A stretch of DNA of 64,000 nucleotides, from positions 248,001 to 312,000 of the forward strand of contig NZ_FUYL01000003.1 in the NCBI RefSeq assembly GCF_900167935.1, read 5' to 3'. The stretch comes from Maribacter arcticus (GTDB lineage Bacteria > Bacteroidota > Bacteroidia > Flavobacteriales > Flavobacteriaceae). The notes below the pieces were generated by a model. The model did no database searches and was not told the origin of the DNA. It saw only the letters and a program-made list of their open reading frames with translations. This document shows positions 63,696 through 64,000 of this stretch, piece by piece. The stretch's first letter is position 1, and the number at the start of each line of letters is the position of its first letter. Position numbers and translations under genes: made by a program.

Positions 63696-64000
63696 CTACC
63701 CTTTTAGAAACTGAATAAAATAGGCTATTAAAATACTTACAAATAGCCCGATATTTACTTTAGCAAAGTCTTTGACGATGATACGGTATGTTTTATTAAG
63801 CTCGTCTTTTTTAAGACGATAGCTAATTGCTATTTCCCTTCCTGCCAAAATACCTATAAATGCCCAAGTTGTGCTCATTGGTATTGTATTGATTGTCGTA
63901 AAAAATAACAACAATAGACCATAACACGCGTCAATTATAGTAGCTGAGCGTATATGTTGAGTGTTCGACTTTTGATTTACGATGCTTTGTATTTTGCCTC
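63696..64000 (-). CDS. Phosphate-permease-like (PiT) membrane protein, 5' end outside window
   Basis: The frame is open to the window edge, leaving the C-terminal 100 residues. It has at least two or three hydrophobic segments, with ACYGLLLLFFTTINTIPMST, then TWAFIGILAGREIAISY and the last helix LFVSILIAYFIQFLKG. The I-P-M-S-T-T-W-x-F-x-G-x-L-A-G-R-E pattern resembles the conserved P-x-STT segment of inorganic phosphate transporter (PiT) proteins. The TTG at 63914 is internal, not the start. The assignment rests on this short stretch and is tentative. Confidence 0.5.
   Translation of the reverse strand, partial: GKIQSIVNQKSNTQHIRSATIIDACYGLLLLFFTTINTIPMSTTWAFIGILAGREIAISYRLKKDELNKTYRIIVKDFAKVNIGLFVSILIAYFIQFLKG

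Noticed and set aside
1-64000. Insertion sequences, prophage or integrative element
   Set aside because: No transposase, integrase or phage structural gene was recognised; the 16-bp direct repeats alone are not enough.

Overview
The window is AT-rich and reads as a chromosomal segment of a marine member of the family Flavobacteriaceae (phylum Bacteroidota). I infer this from several features: promoters of the form TTG-N19-TAnnTTTG before a tRNA gene and rpsP; a DNA polymerase III alpha subunit with an N-terminal DnaQ-like exonuclease domain; a ribosomal protein S16 with a long Ala/Glu tail; a TonB receptor with a carboxypeptidase-like N-terminal domain; lipoprotein signals; and formylglycine sulfatases. 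A genus cannot be fixed from the sequence alone.

Layout. 1-5760: a histidine utilisation operon, hutH (5' end outside the window), hutI, hutU, hutG, with a 7-bp tandem repeat across the hutI stop codon. 5946-8959: a small hypothetical gene, a small membrane exporter-like gene, a Tat-exported Gfo/Idh/MocA oxidoreductase and an Lrp/AsnC regulator. 9489-15496: a possible uptake and transamination module made of a TonB receptor, a small lipoprotein, a Tat-exported HisC-like aminotransferase and an AEC-type permease. 15509-25574: a GH109-like enzyme, a nucleotidyltransferase with two terminators behind it, a DUF7009-FdhF pair, glutaryl-CoA dehydrogenase, trmN6 and a LytS/LytR-type two-component pair.

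25941-40098 is an accessory region. It opens with a chimeric pseudogene and continues with a sulfatase, a 921-residue lipoprotein with a cytochrome c motif, a Tat-exported sugar isomerase-like protein, and a tight five-gene minus-strand operon (DUF1553/PSCyt1, DUF1501, NHL propeller, lipoprotein, DUF2231-cytochrome-LRR). Domain sets of this kind are best known from Planctomycetes. Here they look like an exported, redox-linked system for degrading an unknown, possibly sulfated, glycan.

40214-50790 is mostly housekeeping: rpsP-rimM, two tandem paralogues of a carboxypeptidase-like protein, dnaE, trxA, a DUF58 protein, tRNA-Asp and a DUF808 protein. 50962-56724 is accessory again: a second sulfatase, a stand-alone BLUF blue-light sensor, a Gfo/Idh relic, an exported nucleoside hydrolase, a carboxylesterase and a 45-residue membrane peptide. 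56721-61108 holds dinB and a second, dnaE2-like polymerase, with two tandem dyads in front of dinB that look like SOS operators. The window closes with an ADP-ribosylglycohydrolase-like lipoprotein, an exported protein of unknown function and the C-terminal part of a phosphate-permease-like membrane protein.

Gene decay is a recurring theme. I find four relics (15509-15560, 25941-26845, 41453-41695, 53376-53585), each next to a paralogue or to accessory genes. I saw no insertion sequence, prophage or CRISPR array.
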